A DNA stretch of 10,393 bases, taken from the NCBI GenBank assembly GCA_937967465.1, contig CALBSW010000123.1, positions 1 through 10,393 on the forward strand. Direction: 5' to 3'. Below the pieces are notes generated by a model that saw only the letters and a program-made list of their open reading frames with translations, searched no databases and was not told where the DNA came from. Positions 1 to 6,706 of the stretch are shown here, one piece after another. This stretch comes from an uncultured Flavobacteriales bacterium. GTDB taxonomy: Bacteria > Bacteroidota > Bacteroidia > Flavobacteriales_D > Sanyastnellaceae. Each line of letters opens with the position of its first letter. The stretch's first letter is position 1. A program made the translations under genes and the position numbers.

Positions 1-467
1 TTTTGTTTTTGCAGGTGGGTCCACATGCGGGTCAAACGGGGGAGCAGATACTGGTATTGGGCGAGCTCGACTTGCGTCTTGGCATGCGCCGTCCGGGCCC
101 GCTGGGCGAAAATGTCGAGGATGAGGTTGGCCCGGTCGAGCACCTTGGTCTCAGGCAGGGCTTCTCCGAGGTTGCGGAGTTGGGAGGGGCTCAATTCGTC
201 GTCGAAAATGAGCAGGTCAATGTCGTTCTCCTCGATGTAGGTGGTGATTTCCTGCAGCTTGCCCTTGCCGACGAACGTCCGCACATCGGGGTGGTCCAAC
301 GACTGGGTGAAAGAGCGAATCGTCTCGGCATTGGCGGTCCGGGCGAGGAATTCCAATTCGTCGAGGTACTCGGCCAGCAGGTCCCGCGGCTGCTCCCGGG
401 TGGCCAGTCCGACCAACACGGCGCGTTCAGGTTTGCCGTCTTTGCGGGCGAGCGGTTTTTCCAGCAT
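1..467 (-). CDS. hflX: GTPase HflX, N-terminal part (cut by window edge)
   Basis: Ribosome-associated GTPase of the HflX family, which in other bacteria splits or rescues stalled ribosomes. Only the first 155 residues lie in the window. They show the HflX N-terminal domain: FVGKGKLQEI near residues 65-74, DDELSPSQLRNL near 90-101, then a long helix with VLDRANLILDIFAQRA and the hallmark ending QYQYLLPRLTRMW near 139-151. The glycine-rich linker and the G domain would lie beyond the left edge, so GTP-binding motifs cannot be checked. The ATG sits directly after the TGA of the upstream cytochrome c gene (TGAATG, no spacer), which suggests translational coupling and fixes the start. No Shine-Dalgarno sequence is seen. 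Family assignment is firm; cellular role is by homology. Confidence 0.93.
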   Translation of the reverse strand, partial: MLEKPLARKDGKPERAVLVGLATREQPRDLLAEYLDELEFLARTANAETIRSFTQSLDHPDVRTFVGKGKLQEITTYIEENDIDLLIFDDELSPSQLRNLGEALPETKVLDRANLILDIFAQRARTAHAKTQVELAQYQYLLPRLTRMWTHLQKQ

Positions 468-812
468 TCAGTCTCGGAAGCGTTCGATGTACTTCGCCAC
501 GGCGGTGATTTCCGCCTTGTTCAGCGCGCCTTTCTGGGCGGGCATGGTGCCTTTGCCGTAAGTGATCAGGGCCACCCGCTCGGCCAAGGTCATGGTCGAG
601 AGGCTGAGGTCGGGTGATTTGGAGGCCATCAACTTGCCGTCATCACCATGGCACAGGGAGCATTTGCGCGTGTAGAGCGACCGGGCTTGCACTTCCGATA
701 CCTGAGGAGCAGCGCCGTCGGCCGCAGGAGTTGGGGCCGGATCGCTTCCACAGGCGGACAAGGCGAGCACCACCGTCCCCGCAAGCATCCAGCGCCAGGA
801 GTTCAGACCCAT
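468..812 (-). CDS. c-type cytochrome lipoprotein (mono-haem)
   Basis: Small electron carrier, 114 residues, predicted to be anchored to a membrane by lipid and facing the periplasm. Residues 1-20 form a signal peptide that ends in the lipobox LSAC (Cys21 is the predicted lipidation site). A Pro/Ala-rich linker follows. The haem site is CSLCH at 51-55, and Met90 in GKGTMPAQ is the likely distal ligand, as in class I cytochromes c. The C-terminal helix (EITAVAKYIERF) is also typical of the fold. The ATG at 812 was chosen because it starts the signal peptide; the frame stays open further upstream but only inside the neighbouring gene. It overlaps the end of the cytochrome-b-like gene by 10 bp and abuts hflX. 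It may accept electrons from the upstream membrane protein; that pairing is inference. Confidence 0.9.
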   Translation of the reverse strand: MGLNSWRWMLAGTVVLALSACGSDPAPTPAADGAAPQVSEVQARSLYTRKCSLCHGDDGKLMASKSPDLSLSTMTLAERVALITYGKGTMPAQKGALNKAEITAVAKYIERFRD

Positions 813-1255
813 CCGTACGCTTCGAACCCTTCGCGGAAAGGCCAGGGAATGCTCGAGAGGATGAGGAGCAGGGCCACCGTGAACCAGATGGCCTGGCGGC
901 GGAATTTGCTCCGGTCGTCCGCAGCCCGCTTGGACAGGCTGTAGCCCAAGGTGCCGAGGAGGATGGCCAGCGTCATCGTGGCCATGTGCTCCAGGGAGAA
1001 GAAGCGCATCACGGTGCTGGCCATGGCGTCGGCATTGCCGAGCATGCTGCTCCAGCCTTTTCCGAAATACAGGATGAACCCCAGCACGAGCTGGAGGTGC
1101 AAGGAGATCATGGTGAACAGTCCGCGCTTGCGGTCTCCGTCGGTGAAGGAGCGCCCGGCAGACATGCCCGAAAACGCTTTGACGATGGAGAGGATGAGCA
1201 GAATCAGGACCACCCATCTCAGGGTCCCGTGCAAGTGTTGAATTCCCGTCAGCAT
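803..1255 (-). CDS. four-helix cytochrome-b-like membrane protein
   Basis: Integral membrane protein of 150 residues with four hydrophobic segments at about 12-28, 46-64, 88-107 and 122-141. Histidines sit at or near helix ends (H7, H9, H53, H90), in the pattern of a small b-type cytochrome, so haem binding is plausible. The opening (HLHGTLRWVVL) and the ending (LLLILSSIPWPF) resemble a protein widespread in Bacteroidota that databases call 'cytochrome B'. The start at 1255 gives the family's usual length. It is preceded by a -7-like element ending 4 nt upstream, so the message may be leaderless. It is the first gene of the cluster with the cytochrome c and hflX, and its stop overlaps the cytochrome c start. 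Haem content and partner are inferred, not shown. Confidence 0.78.
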   Translation of the reverse strand: MLTGIQHLHGTLRWVVLILLILSIVKAFSGMSAGRSFTDGDRKRGLFTMISLHLQLVLGFILYFGKGWSSMLGNADAMASTVMRFFSLEHMATMTLAILLGTLGYSLSKRAADDRSKFRRQAIWFTVALLLILSSIPWPFREGFEAYGWV

Positions 1256-1259
1256 GGGG

Positions 1260-1267
1260 CGAAGATA
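1260..1267 (-). promoter_or_regulatory. -7-like promoter element for the cytochrome b/c-hflX cluster
   Basis: Read on the minus strand this is TATCTTCG, one mismatch from the Bacteroidota -7 consensus TAnnTTTG. It ends 4 nt before the ATG at 1255, so transcription would begin at or next to the start codon. No good -33 TTTG is seen at the expected spacing. Candidate only. Confidence 0.35.
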
Positions 1268-1273
1268 CGGGGG

Positions 1274-1281
1274 TACATTGC
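1274..1281 (+). promoter_or_regulatory. -7-like promoter element for the SDR gene
   Basis: TACATTGC resembles TAnnTTTG with two mismatches at its 3' end and lies 4 nt before the ATG at 1286. The spacing mirrors that of the divergent gene on the other strand, within only 30 bp of intergenic DNA. No -33 element at the expected distance. Candidate only. Confidence 0.28.
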
Positions 1282-1285
1282 GCCC

Positions 1286-2062
1286 ATGCACTTGGATCTC
1301 CATGGAAAACACGCCCTGGTCTGTGGGGCGTCCCAGGGCATCGGCCTGGCCGCTGCCCAAGAGCTGGCGTCGTTGGGCGCAACTTGCATCCTGATGGCCC
1401 GCAATGCGGAGCGGCTGGAAGCCGCCGTAGCCACCCTGCCCGGTGAGGGCCACCGCTACCTCGTGGCGGACTTCACCGACGGGGACGCCGTGGCCGCCAC
1501 AGCGTCAGAAGCAGCAAAACTGGCCCCCATCACCCTGCTCGTCAACAACACGGGTGGCCCGGCGGGTGGTCCCGCCCATGCGGCCGATCCATCGGCCTAC
1601 TTGGCAGCATTCAGCCAGCACCTGATCTGCAACCAGCGCATCGTGCAAGCCGTGCTCCCCGGCATGCGGTCAGCCGGTGAGGGCCGCATCGTCAATGTGA
1701 TCTCCACCTCGGTCAAGCAGCCGCTCGACGGGCTCGGGGTGTCCAACACCGTGCGCGGTGCCGTGGCCAACTGGGCCAAGACGCTCGCCAATGAGCTGGG
1801 CCCCGACGGCATCACGGTCAACAACGTCTTGCCCGGCGCAACCCGCACAGCGCGACTCAGTCAGATCGCGGAAGCCAAGTCGGCCAAGACCGGGGTGTCC
1901 GCTGAAGCGGTTCTCGAAGGGATGGCGCAGGCCGTCCCCCTTCGGCGCCTCGGAGAGGCGCATGAGATCGGCGCAGCCATCGCTTTTTTGTGCAGTCCAG
2001 CGGCCGCGTACATCAGTGGAATCAACCTTCCGGTGGACGGCGGGCGAACCCGTTGTCTGTGA
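1286..2062 (+). CDS. SDR-family oxidoreductase with atypical active site
   Basis: Short-chain dehydrogenase/reductase of 258 residues, the usual size for a classical SDR, with a Rossmann fold that should bind NAD(P)H. The nucleotide motif is CGASQGIG (13-20), the NNAG motif appears as NNTGG (87-91), the catalytic Ser is probably S140, and the PG motif after strand 6 is LPGATRT (182-188). The end PVDGG (249-253) is typical. Where classical members carry YxxxK, this protein has S153 and R157 (SNTVR), so the Tyr and Lys are both replaced. Names such as 3-oxoacyl-ACP reductase are therefore uncertain. The ATG at 1286 is chosen because the Rossmann strand begins right after it; the long upstream open frame lies antisense to the cytochrome genes. 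Substrate unknown. Confidence 0.88.
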   Translation: MHLDLHGKHALVCGASQGIGLAAAQELASLGATCILMARNAERLEAAVATLPGEGHRYLVADFTDGDAVAATASEAAKLAPITLLVNNTGGPAGGPAHAADPSAYLAAFSQHLICNQRIVQAVLPGMRSAGEGRIVNVISTSVKQPLDGLGVSNTVRGAVANWAKTLANELGPDGITVNNVLPGATRTARLSQIAEAKSAKTGVSAEAVLEGMAQAVPLRRLGEAHEIGAAIAFLCSPAAAYISGINLPVDGGRTRCL

Positions 2063-2173
2063 TGCGCGATGTGAACAATCGCCCCGGCGAAAAACATTCG
2101 CAGCAAACCGTGTCCATTTGACACGCCATCACGCTACTTTCGCAACGCACGTCAATCGATACGTCACACCATC
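2063..2173 (+). promoter_or_regulatory. intergenic region with candidate gdhA promoter
   Basis: This 111-bp gap separates the SDR stop from the glutamate dehydrogenase start. TACTTTCG at 2135-2142 matches TAnnTTTG with one mismatch and would give a leader of roughly 25-30 nt. A TTTG at 2117-2120 lies upstream, but its 14-nt spacing is shorter than the usual ~19-21 for a -33 element. No strong terminator hairpin follows the SDR gene, so read-through into gdhA is possible. Confidence 0.35.
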
Positions 2174-3520
2174 ATGGAACACCCCAGTGTCCAGGCGTTC
2201 ATGGCAGAAGCCCAACGCCGGAATCCCCACGAGGCCGAGTTCATCCAGGCCGTGGAAGAGGTCGCAGAGACCATCATCCCCTTCATTGAGGCGAATCCCC
2301 GTTACCAAGGCCATGCCCTGCTCGAGCGCATGATCGAACCGGAGCGCGTCATTCAATTCCGCGTCCCGTGGACGGATGACGACGGCAACATCCAGGTCAA
2401 CCGGGGTTACCGGGTGGAATTCAACTCCGCCATCGGACCCTACAAGGGTGGCTTGCGTTTCCACCCGAGCGTCAATCTGAGCATCCTCAAGTTCCTCGGG
2501 TTTGAGCAGGTCTTCAAGAACAGCCTCACTACCCTGCCCATGGGCGGTGGAAAGGGCGGGTCCGACTTCGATCCGAAGGGGAAGTCTGACGCGGAGGTGA
2601 TGCGCTTCTGCCAGAGCTTCATGACCGAGTTGTCCCGCCACATTGGCCCGGACACGGACGTGCCGGCAGGCGACATCGGCGTCGGCGGGCGTGAAATCGG
2701 CTACATGTTCGGCCAGTACAAGCGCCTTCGCAACGAATTCACCGGAGTCCTGACCGGCAAGAAACCGGCCTGGGGCGGCTCGTTGATCCGTCCGGAAGCC
2801 ACCGGTTACGGCGCCACCTACTTCATGGTGGAAATGCTGGCTACGAAGGGCCAAAGCATCAACGGCAAGACCGTGGTGATCAGCGGATCGGGCAATGTGG
2901 CCCTGCATGCCGCGGAGAAGTGCCTCCGCCTGGGCGGCAAGGTGGTGGCCCTGAGCGACAGCAAGGGCAGCATCCACGACCCCGCGGGCCTCACCGAGGA
3001 GAAGCTGGCGTGGATCAAGGACCTCAAGGAGGTGCGTCGCGGCCGCATCCGCGAGTATGCGGAGGCCTTTGACGGTGTCACCTTCCGGGAAGGGCAGGAC
3101 CCGTGGGACCTCGCCTGCGACTTGGCGTTCCCTTGTGCGACACAGAACGAACTCGATGGGTCGGAAGCGGCTGCGCTCGTGGCCAATGGCTGCATGGCCG
3201 TGGCGGAAGGGGCCAACATGCCCTGCACGCCGGAAGCCGTCGAAGCCTTCCAGAAGGCGGGCGTGATGTTTGCTCCGGGCAAGGCGTCCAACGCCGGTGG
3301 GGTGGCCACGTCGGGCTTGGAAATGTCGCAGAACAGCCTGCGCATGTCCTGGACTTCCGAGGAGGTGGATGGCCACCTGAACCGCATCATGAAGGACATC
3401 CACGCCCAGTGCGTCAAGTACGGCACGCAGCCCGATGGCAGTGTCGACTACGTGCAGGGGGCCAACATCGCGGGCTTCGTCAAGGTCGCGGACGCCATGA
3501 TCGACCAGGGCGTCGTCTGA
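2174..3520 (+). CDS. gdhA: NADP-type glutamate dehydrogenase
   Basis: Catalyses 2-oxoglutarate + NH4+ + NADPH to L-glutamate in the cytoplasm, linking nitrogen assimilation or amino-acid catabolism to the TCA cycle. The 448 residues match the hexameric bacterial GdhA length. Visible landmarks: YKGGLRFHP (90-98, substrate-binding K91), LPMGGGKGGSDFDPKGK (121-137, catalytic K127), PAGDIGVGGREIGY (164-177, catalytic D167), the Rossmann glycines GSGNVA (238-243) with ALSDSKG at 259-265 after the second strand, and the C-terminal NAGGVATSGLEMSQN (373-387). The SDS sequence after the strand resembles NADP-using E. coli GdhA, which supports NADP over NAD. No in-frame alternative start lies between the -7-like element and this ATG. 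It is transcribed alone or after the SDR gene and is followed by a strong terminator. Confidence 0.97.
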   Translation: MEHPSVQAFMAEAQRRNPHEAEFIQAVEEVAETIIPFIEANPRYQGHALLERMIEPERVIQFRVPWTDDDGNIQVNRGYRVEFNSAIGPYKGGLRFHPSVNLSILKFLGFEQVFKNSLTTLPMGGGKGGSDFDPKGKSDAEVMRFCQSFMTELSRHIGPDTDVPAGDIGVGGREIGYMFGQYKRLRNEFTGVLTGKKPAWGGSLIRPEATGYGATYFMVEMLATKGQSINGKTVVISGSGNVALHAAEKCLRLGGKVVALSDSKGSIHDPAGLTEEKLAWIKDLKEVRRGRIREYAEAFDGVTFREGQDPWDLACDLAFPCATQNELDGSEAAALVANGCMAVAEGANMPCTPEAVEAFQKAGVMFAPGKASNAGGVATSGLEMSQNSLRMSWTSEEVDGHLNRIMKDIHAQCVKYGTQPDGSVDYVQGANIAGFVKVADAMIDQGVV

Positions 3521-3696
3521 TTCATACCCCATCCATTCCCATGGTGGGCGCTGTCGGTGGATGCTGACACGCGAACGGTGCGGGCATCCTACACCCCGAG
3601 GAAAGCCCCCTTCCCACATTTGTACTGTCCACGGCACGCATTCAAGCAGTGGATGCCACGAGGCAAGCGTGGCAGGCAAGCAATTTGGTTAAGTAG
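3521..3696. other. non-coding 3' region after gdhA
   Basis: No convincing coding sequence lies here. A 7-bp hairpin with perfect arms (TGCCACG at 3654-3660 and CGTGGCA at 3668-3674, 7-nt loop) stands about 20 nt before the terminator stem. Together they could be a structured 3' UTR or the body of a small RNA, but no promoter for a separate transcript is evident and no tRNA fold was recognised. Confidence 0.4.
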
Positions 3697-3726
3697 AAGC
3701 GCCCTGGAAACGTCCGGGGCGCTTTT
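3697..3726. terminator. strong intrinsic terminator between convergent gdhA and mce
   Basis: A 12-bp stem with arms at 3697-3708 and 3713-3724, one T-G wobble (3705/3716) and an AACG loop at 3709-3712, ends in a TTTT run at 3723-3726 on the plus strand. It therefore terminates gdhA transcripts well. The minus-strand tail is only partly T-rich (CTTCTACTT), so it may stop the converging mce transcript less efficiently. It sits 26 nt beyond the mce stop codon. Confidence 0.85.
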
Positions 3727-3750
3727 CATTGGTGGGGTTTGGGAGCGACT

Positions 3751-4146
3751 TCAGATGTCCTCGCAGAGCTCCACGAGCACCTTGGCCGTGTCTCCGGGGT
3801 GGAGGAAGGCAATGCGCTTGCCATCGGCGCCCGGCTTGGGCCCCACCACCACGCGGTAGCCTTTGTCCTGGAGCCGGCTGAGCTCCGATTCCAGATCGTC
3901 CACGTGGAAAGCGAGGTGGTGCAGGCCGGGTCCCCGCTTTTCGAGGTGCTTGGCGATGGCCGATTCGGGAGACGTCGGCACCAACAATTCGACTTTGCTG
4001 TCTCCGGCGGCAAAGAAGGCGGTGAGCACCGTTTCGCCGGCGACCTCCTCGCGTTTGTAGGCGGGACTGCCCAGCACGTCGCCGAAGATGCGCTCTGCCT
4101 CGTCGAGGTTGGCCACGGCGATGCCGATGTGCTCCAGCTTCTTCAT
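3751..4146 (-). CDS. mce: methylmalonyl-CoA epimerase (VOC/glyoxalase fold)
   Basis: Interconverts (2R)- and (2S)-methylmalonyl-CoA between propionyl-CoA carboxylase and methylmalonyl-CoA mutase. Length 131 is usual for the family. The vicinal-oxygen-chelate pattern is clear: HIGIAV with metal ligand H6, KVELLVP with E53 at the position of the second ligand, GLHHLAFHVDD (H76/H77) for the third, and VLVELCE with E127 as the fourth. GADGKRIAFLHP (106-117) matches bacterial epimerases closely. The usual glycines before VLVEL are replaced by Ala-Lys (DTAKVLVEL), a small deviation. The start ATG overlaps the kmo stop by 4 bp (ATGA). It is the last gene of the five-gene unit. Mutase and carboxylase genes are not in the window. 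A different VOC substrate remains possible but less likely. Confidence 0.86.
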   Translation of the reverse strand: MKKLEHIGIAVANLDEAERIFGDVLGSPAYKREEVAGETVLTAFFAAGDSKVELLVPTSPESAIAKHLEKRGPGLHHLAFHVDDLESELSRLQDKGYRVVVGPKPGADGKRIAFLHPGDTAKVLVELCEDI

Positions 4147-5543
4147 GCGCTGGGCGATTGTGGCAGGCGCTCGGCCGCCAGCGCCAGCGCATGGGCCGCC
4201 ACTTCCTCGCTGTCCCACACAGCGTCGATGTCCGGTCGGTCCATCACTTCCGCCATGATGCCGTCTTGGATGCGTCCCAGTGACAGGGCCTCCGCGTAGG
4301 GCAGGTGGCTGAATGTGACCATGGAGTACAGCGGAATCCATCGGTCCGGATGCCGGTCCGTCAAGCGGCGCTCGATGCGCTTTTGAAGCAGGAACCGAGG
4401 GTCTCCCGTGCGGTCGCGCATCTCGATGAAGTTGCGCAGGGCGAGGTCACCGATGGCGTCGCCGTTCGGCTTGCGGAGCGCGGAGAACTCGGCCATCAAG
4501 GCCCCCCATTGGTCATCGGCAGGGACACCGTCGTGGCGGTCCAGCAAGTCCGCGAGCACGCGTGCGTCTTCAAAGCCACTGTTCATGCCCTGCCCGTAGA
4601 ATGGGACAATGGCGTGGGCGGCATCGCCGAGCAAGACCACCCGGTCGCCGTGGTTCCACGGTTCGCAGCGGGTGGTGACCAGCGAGCTGGTGGGGTTGCG
4701 TTCCCAATCGGTGTCGAAGTCCGGCAAGAGAGGCAGGACATCGGGGAAATGCGCTTCGAAATAGGCCCGGGCTTCCTTTGGGGTAGCCAGGTCCGCGAAG
4801 CCGTCTTGTCCCTCAAATGGGGCGAACAGGGTGCAGGTGAAGGTCCGGTCCGGGTTGGGCAAGGCCATGAGCATGAAGTGCCCGCGGGGCCAGATGTGCA
4901 GAGCCTCAGGGTCGATGGTGAAATCGCCTGACGCCGATGGAGGCATGGCGAGTTCCTTGTAGCCGTGGGGGAGGTAGGATTGGCTGAAGTCGAACCGGTC
5001 CGTCTTCATCATCCGCTGCCGGACGGCACTGAACGCGCCGTCGGTGCCCAGAACGCGGTCGTGGGTGACTTCATGGCCGCCTTCGAAGTGGAGGGCCACC
5101 CCATTCTCCTGCACGGCGAAGTCGGCCAAGCGGTGCTCGAAATGGACGTGGACCCGGCCCGTGGCTTCGGCCTGTTCCAGCAAAATGCGGTTCAATGGTC
5201 CGCGGGCCACAGAGTAGATGCACTGATCGTGTCCGTGGCGGCCCTGACCCGGCAGCCCGTAAGGTTGGTAGGTCAATTGGCCTTGGCGGTCGTGCATGCA
5301 ACGCGCCTTGACGGGCAGCGCGATGGCTTCCACAGCCTCCGCGGCGTCCGCAGCTTCCAGTGCCCGCCACCCCCGGTCGCTGAGCGCGAGGTTGATCGAC
5401 CGCCCGCTCGCATCGCCCACCTTGCGGGGGTCGGCGCGGCGCTCGTAGACATCCACTTTGTGGCCGCGGTTGGCCAGAAGAAGGGCGGTCAGGCTGCCGA
5501 CAAGGCCGGCACCGACAACTGCAATTCCCTTCGGCTCGCTCAT
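4143..5543 (-). CDS. kmo: kynurenine 3-monooxygenase (FAD)
   Basis: Flavoprotein that hydroxylates L-kynurenine to 3-hydroxykynurenine with NADPH and O2, a step of the kynurenine route of tryptophan catabolism (or of de novo NAD synthesis from tryptophan). It has 466 residues, normal for the family. It shows the FAD-binding GAGLVGS (11-17) and YERR (33-36), the substrate-site region RCMHDRQG with R81 and PYG with Y95, LGTDGAFSAVR (165-175), and GDAAHAIVPFYGQGMNSGFED (306-326), the second FAD motif. NFIEMRD (371-377) and WIPLYSMVTFSHLPY (402-416) are hallmarks that separate KMO from other aromatic hydroxylases. Eukaryotic KMO has a C-terminal membrane helix; none is seen here. It overlaps the genes on both sides by ATGA. 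Kynureninase and tryptophan dioxygenase are not in the window. Confidence 0.94.
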   Translation of the reverse strand: MSEPKGIAVVGAGLVGSLTALLLANRGHKVDVYERRADPRKVGDASGRSINLALSDRGWRALEAADAAEAVEAIALPVKARCMHDRQGQLTYQPYGLPGQGRHGHDQCIYSVARGPLNRILLEQAEATGRVHVHFEHRLADFAVQENGVALHFEGGHEVTHDRVLGTDGAFSAVRQRMMKTDRFDFSQSYLPHGYKELAMPPSASGDFTIDPEALHIWPRGHFMLMALPNPDRTFTCTLFAPFEGQDGFADLATPKEARAYFEAHFPDVLPLLPDFDTDWERNPTSSLVTTRCEPWNHGDRVVLLGDAAHAIVPFYGQGMNSGFEDARVLADLLDRHDGVPADDQWGALMAEFSALRKPNGDAIGDLALRNFIEMRDRTGDPRFLLQKRIERRLTDRHPDRWIPLYSMVTFSHLPYAEALSLGRIQDGIMAEVMDRPDIDAVWDSEEVAAHALALAAERLPQSPSA

Positions 5544-6703
5544 CCGCCGATGGCTTGATTCAGGTCCGCGATGAGGTCCTCGGCATCTTCGATGCCACAG
5601 CTCAGCCGGATGAGGCTGTCGTTGATGCCCAGCATGGCCCGTTGGTCGGCAGGGACCGAGGCGTGGGTCATCAGGGCCGGGTGCTCAATCAGGCTCTCCA
5701 CACCGCCGAGGGATTCCGCCAAGGCGAAGACCTGGGTGGATTCGCACACTTTGCGGGAGGTCTCGAGGCTGTCGTCCACGAGGGTGAAGCTGATCATGCC
5801 GCCGTAGTCGTTCATCTGCCGGGTGGCCACATCGTGGTTCCGGAAGTCCGCGAACCCTGGCCAGTAGACCTTGTCGACACGGGGGTTGGCCTCCAGCCAT
5901 TCCGCCACAGCCCGGCCATTGGCGCAGTGTTGGCGAACCCGGATGCCGAGGGTTTTGATGCCGCGCAGCACGAGGAAGCAGTCCATGGGGCCGGGGACGG
6001 CGCCAACGTTGTTCTGGATGGTCCTGAGGGGCGCGTCCACCTCGGCATCCTTGGTCATCAGGGCGCCCATCACCACATCGGAGTGGCCGCCGAGGTACTT
6101 CGTGACGCTGTGCATCACGATGTCTGCACCCAAGGTGAGCGGGTTTTGCAAGGCGGGGGTGGCAAAGGTGTTGTCCACCGCAAGCCGGGCGGGGTGGCCT
6201 TGGAGCAGCTCCGCCACAGCTGCGATGTCGGTGACACGCAGCAAGGGGTTGGTGGGCGTCTCCAGCCAAACGAGGCGGGTCTTGTCGTTGAGGTGGGCGG
6301 CTACATTGGCCGGGTCCTGGGTGTCGACGAAGTGGAATTGAATGCCGAGCGGAGCGTAATGCGTGGCAAACAGGCGGCGCGTTCCGCCGTAGAGATCGTC
6401 ACCCGCGATGACTTCATCGCCGGGCTTCAGCGTCATCATGACCGCATCCACGGCCGCGAGTCCGCTGGAGAAAGCCAATCCATGCGTGCCGCCTTCCAAT
6501 GCGGCAAAAGCCGCTTCCAATGCGTCGCGGGTCGGATTGGAGGACCGGCTGTACTCATAGCCCTTGTGTTGGCCAATGCCCTCCTGCACGTAGGTGGAGG
6601 ACATGAACACGGGGGTCATGATGGCCCCTGTGGAGGGGTCAGGCTTCACACCGGCGTGCACGGCGAGCGTGTTGAACCCGGTTTTGGAGTTGTGCTGCGA
6701 CAT
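5540..6703 (-). CDS. cystathionine gamma-lyase / gamma-synthase (PLP enzyme)
   Basis: PLP-dependent Cys/Met metabolism enzyme of 387 residues. It either splits cystathionine to cysteine, 2-oxobutanoate and ammonia, or makes cystathionine from an activated homoserine. YSRSSNPTR (51-59) and DDLYGGT (102-108) contact the cofactor phosphate and ring, DNTFATP (177-183) holds the Asp that pairs with the pyridine nitrogen, and SVTKYLGGHSD (199-209) carries the Schiff-base lysine K202. The segment AESLGGVESLIEHPALMTH (329-347) is close to gamma-lyases, so lyase is favoured, but sequence alone does not separate the two reliably. 2-Oxobutanoate can become propionyl-CoA, which would link it to the mce gene two places downstream. 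Its start lies 3 nt after the stop of the flippase-like gene and its stop overlaps kmo by ATGA. Confidence 0.93.
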   Translation of the reverse strand: MSQHNSKTGFNTLAVHAGVKPDPSTGAIMTPVFMSSTYVQEGIGQHKGYEYSRSSNPTRDALEAAFAALEGGTHGLAFSSGLAAVDAVMMTLKPGDEVIAGDDLYGGTRRLFATHYAPLGIQFHFVDTQDPANVAAHLNDKTRLVWLETPTNPLLRVTDIAAVAELLQGHPARLAVDNTFATPALQNPLTLGADIVMHSVTKYLGGHSDVVMGALMTKDAEVDAPLRTIQNNVGAVPGPMDCFLVLRGIKTLGIRVRQHCANGRAVAEWLEANPRVDKVYWPGFADFRNHDVATRQMNDYGGMISFTLVDDSLETSRKVCESTQVFALAESLGGVESLIEHPALMTHASVPADQRAMLGINDSLIRLSCGIEDAEDLIADLNQAIGG

Positions 6704-6706
6704 GCC

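Noticed and set aside
614..1285. N-terminal extension of the SDR reading frame upstream of 1286
   Set aside because: The extra residues lie antisense to the cytochrome genes and do not resemble protein; the Rossmann strand starts immediately after the ATG at 1286.
2117..2123. TTTGACA as a sigma70-type -35 box for gdhA
   Set aside because: No TATAAT-like sequence lies 16-18 nt downstream, and the apparent host group does not use the E. coli consensus. The same heptamer at 8914-8920 is part of an inverted repeat.
2129..3679. 516-codon minus-strand open frame opposite gdhA
   Set aside because: It is fully antisense to a clear glutamate dehydrogenase, its translation has no recognisable motif, and long antisense frames are expected in GC-rich coding DNA.
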